From positions 1-6,898 of the forward strand of contig CACPCY010000026.1 in the NCBI GenBank assembly GCA_902632575.1: 6,898 bases of DNA, given 5' to 3'. The notes under the pieces were generated by a model. That model searched no databases and was not told the origin of the DNA. It worked only from the letters and a program-made list of their open reading frames with translations. Of the stretch, positions 6,238-6,898 are shown in pieces. A program made the translations under genes and the position numbers. Numbering within the stretch: position 1 is the first letter of the stretch; every line of letters starts with the position of its first letter. This DNA is from an uncultured Alphaproteobacteria bacterium. GTDB lineage: Bacteria > Pseudomonadota > Alphaproteobacteria > HIMB59.

Positions 6238-6898
6238 ATGACAGCAGAAAATATGGAAGACTTAGTATCTCTGTGTAAGAGAAGAGGATTTATTTTTCAA
6301 TCAAATGACATCTACGGCGGCATGAAAGGACTCTACGATTTTGGACCTATGGGTGTAGAGCTAAAATTAAATTTAAAATTAGCCTGGTGGAAATCAATAG
6401 TCTATGAAAGAGATGATGTTGAGGGATTGGACTCAACTATTTTAACCTCACCTACTGTTTTAAAATACTCAGGCCACGAGGATACATTTTCTGATCCTTT
6501 AGTTGATTGCAAGAAATGTAAATCAAGATGGAGAGCTGATCAACTGGAAGACGGAAAATGTCCAAATTGTAAATCAACTGATTTAACTGATCCTAGACCA
6601 TTTAATTTAATGTTTAAAACAGCTATTGGCCCTGTAGATGACGGGAGTTCATTTGCTTATTTGAGACCAGAAACTGCTCAGCAAATATTCGTAAATTTTA
6701 AAAATGTTGTCGACTCTACCAGTAGGGTGCCTCCTTTTGGTATAGCTCAAATTGGAAAAGCATTTAGAAATGAAATCACTCCAAGAAACTTTATTTTCAG
6801 AGTTCGAGAATTTGAACAAATGGAACTTGAGTATTTTGTAAAACCTGGTTCTGATGAGAGTTGGCATAAATATTGGGTAGATAAACGTTTAAATTGGT
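6238..6898 (+). CDS. glyS: Glycyl-tRNA synthetase, homodimeric (alpha2) class IIa type, 3'-truncated by window edge
   Basis: Charges tRNA(Gly) with glycine in the cytoplasm. The frame runs open from ATG 6238 to the window end, giving 220 residues. The sequence follows the single-chain GlyRS of Thermus type: [31 protein letters not shown] (9-39), [20 protein letters not shown] (50-69, class II motif 1 region), [24 protein letters not shown] (142-156), and motif 2 [34 protein letters not shown] (167-200). An insertion has two Cys pairs (C91/C94 and C108/C111), a probable zinc ribbon. Motif 3 and the anticodon-binding domain lie beyond the window. The start is 3 nt after the S49 peptidase stop, with no Shine-Dalgarno. 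The symbol glyS is used for this form in some genomes, but it is not homologous to the beta subunit also named glyS in proteobacteria. Confidence 0.93.
   Translation, partial: MTAENMEDLVSLCKRRGFIFQSNDIYGGMKGLYDFGPMGVELKLNLKLAWWKSIVYERDDVEGLDSTILTSPTVLKYSGHEDTFSDPLVDCKKCKSRWRADQLEDGKCPNCKSTDLTDPRPFNLMFKTAIGPVDDGSSFAYLRPETAQQIFVNFKNVVDSTSRVPPFGIAQIGKAFRNEITPRNFIFRVREFEQMELEYFVKPGSDESWHKYWVDKRLNW

Noticed and set aside
6649..6867. Minus-strand open frame of 72 codons inside the GlyRS gene
   Set aside because: Antisense to the highly conserved motif 2 region of GlyRS.
1..6898. Possible CRISPR array, mobile element, tRNA or defence system
   Set aside because: No spaced direct repeats, transposase, integrase, cloverleaf or defence-related motif was seen; all space is taken by housekeeping genes.

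Overview
The window looks like core chromosome of a very AT-rich, strongly streamlined bacterium, most likely an alphaproteobacterium of the free-living marine kind (Pelagibacterales/SAR11-like or a similarly reduced lineage). This rests on Lys/Ile/Asn/Phe-rich proteins, long A and T runs inside genes, a mrdA-rodA pair followed by a DUF6165-type gene, and the block ispB <-> trmN6-like / S49 peptidase / glycyl-tRNA synthetase. The lineage is an inference; no rRNA or other phylogenetic marker is present.

Layout. Block 1 (1-2437, +): the 3' end of mrdA (PBP2), rodA, a small stand-alone sugar-phosphate-isomerase-type cupin and a DUF6165-type protein, each overlapping the next by 4-8 nt. It reads as the tail of a cell-elongation (rod complex) operon with two small accessory genes. 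Block 2 (2427-2945, -): apt, adenine salvage, overlapping the previous gene tail-to-tail by 11 nt. Block 3 (2944-3732, +): panB, the first committed step of pantothenate/CoA synthesis, whose ATG shares two bases with the apt start codon (the palindrome CATG). Block 4 (3729-4727, -): ispB-type long-chain polyprenyl diphosphate synthase, which makes the quinone side chain; it overlaps panB tail-to-tail by 4 nt. Block 5 (4733-6898, +): a TrmN6-family methyltransferase, a short S49 peptidase with no membrane anchor, and the 5' part of a homodimer-type glycyl-tRNA synthetase.

The ten genes leave only 8 bp uncovered (4728-4732 and 6235-6237). Promoters, ribosome-binding sites and any terminators must therefore lie inside neighbouring coding sequences. 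Shine-Dalgarno motifs are mostly absent; the clearest one precedes a TTG-started gene at 2048.

I see no mobile element, CRISPR array, tRNA or rRNA, and no convincing new biological system. The points most worth a second look are the extreme packing with near-overlapping divergent starts, the cupin plus DUF6165 pair joined to the rod operon, and the dimeric GlyRS type.
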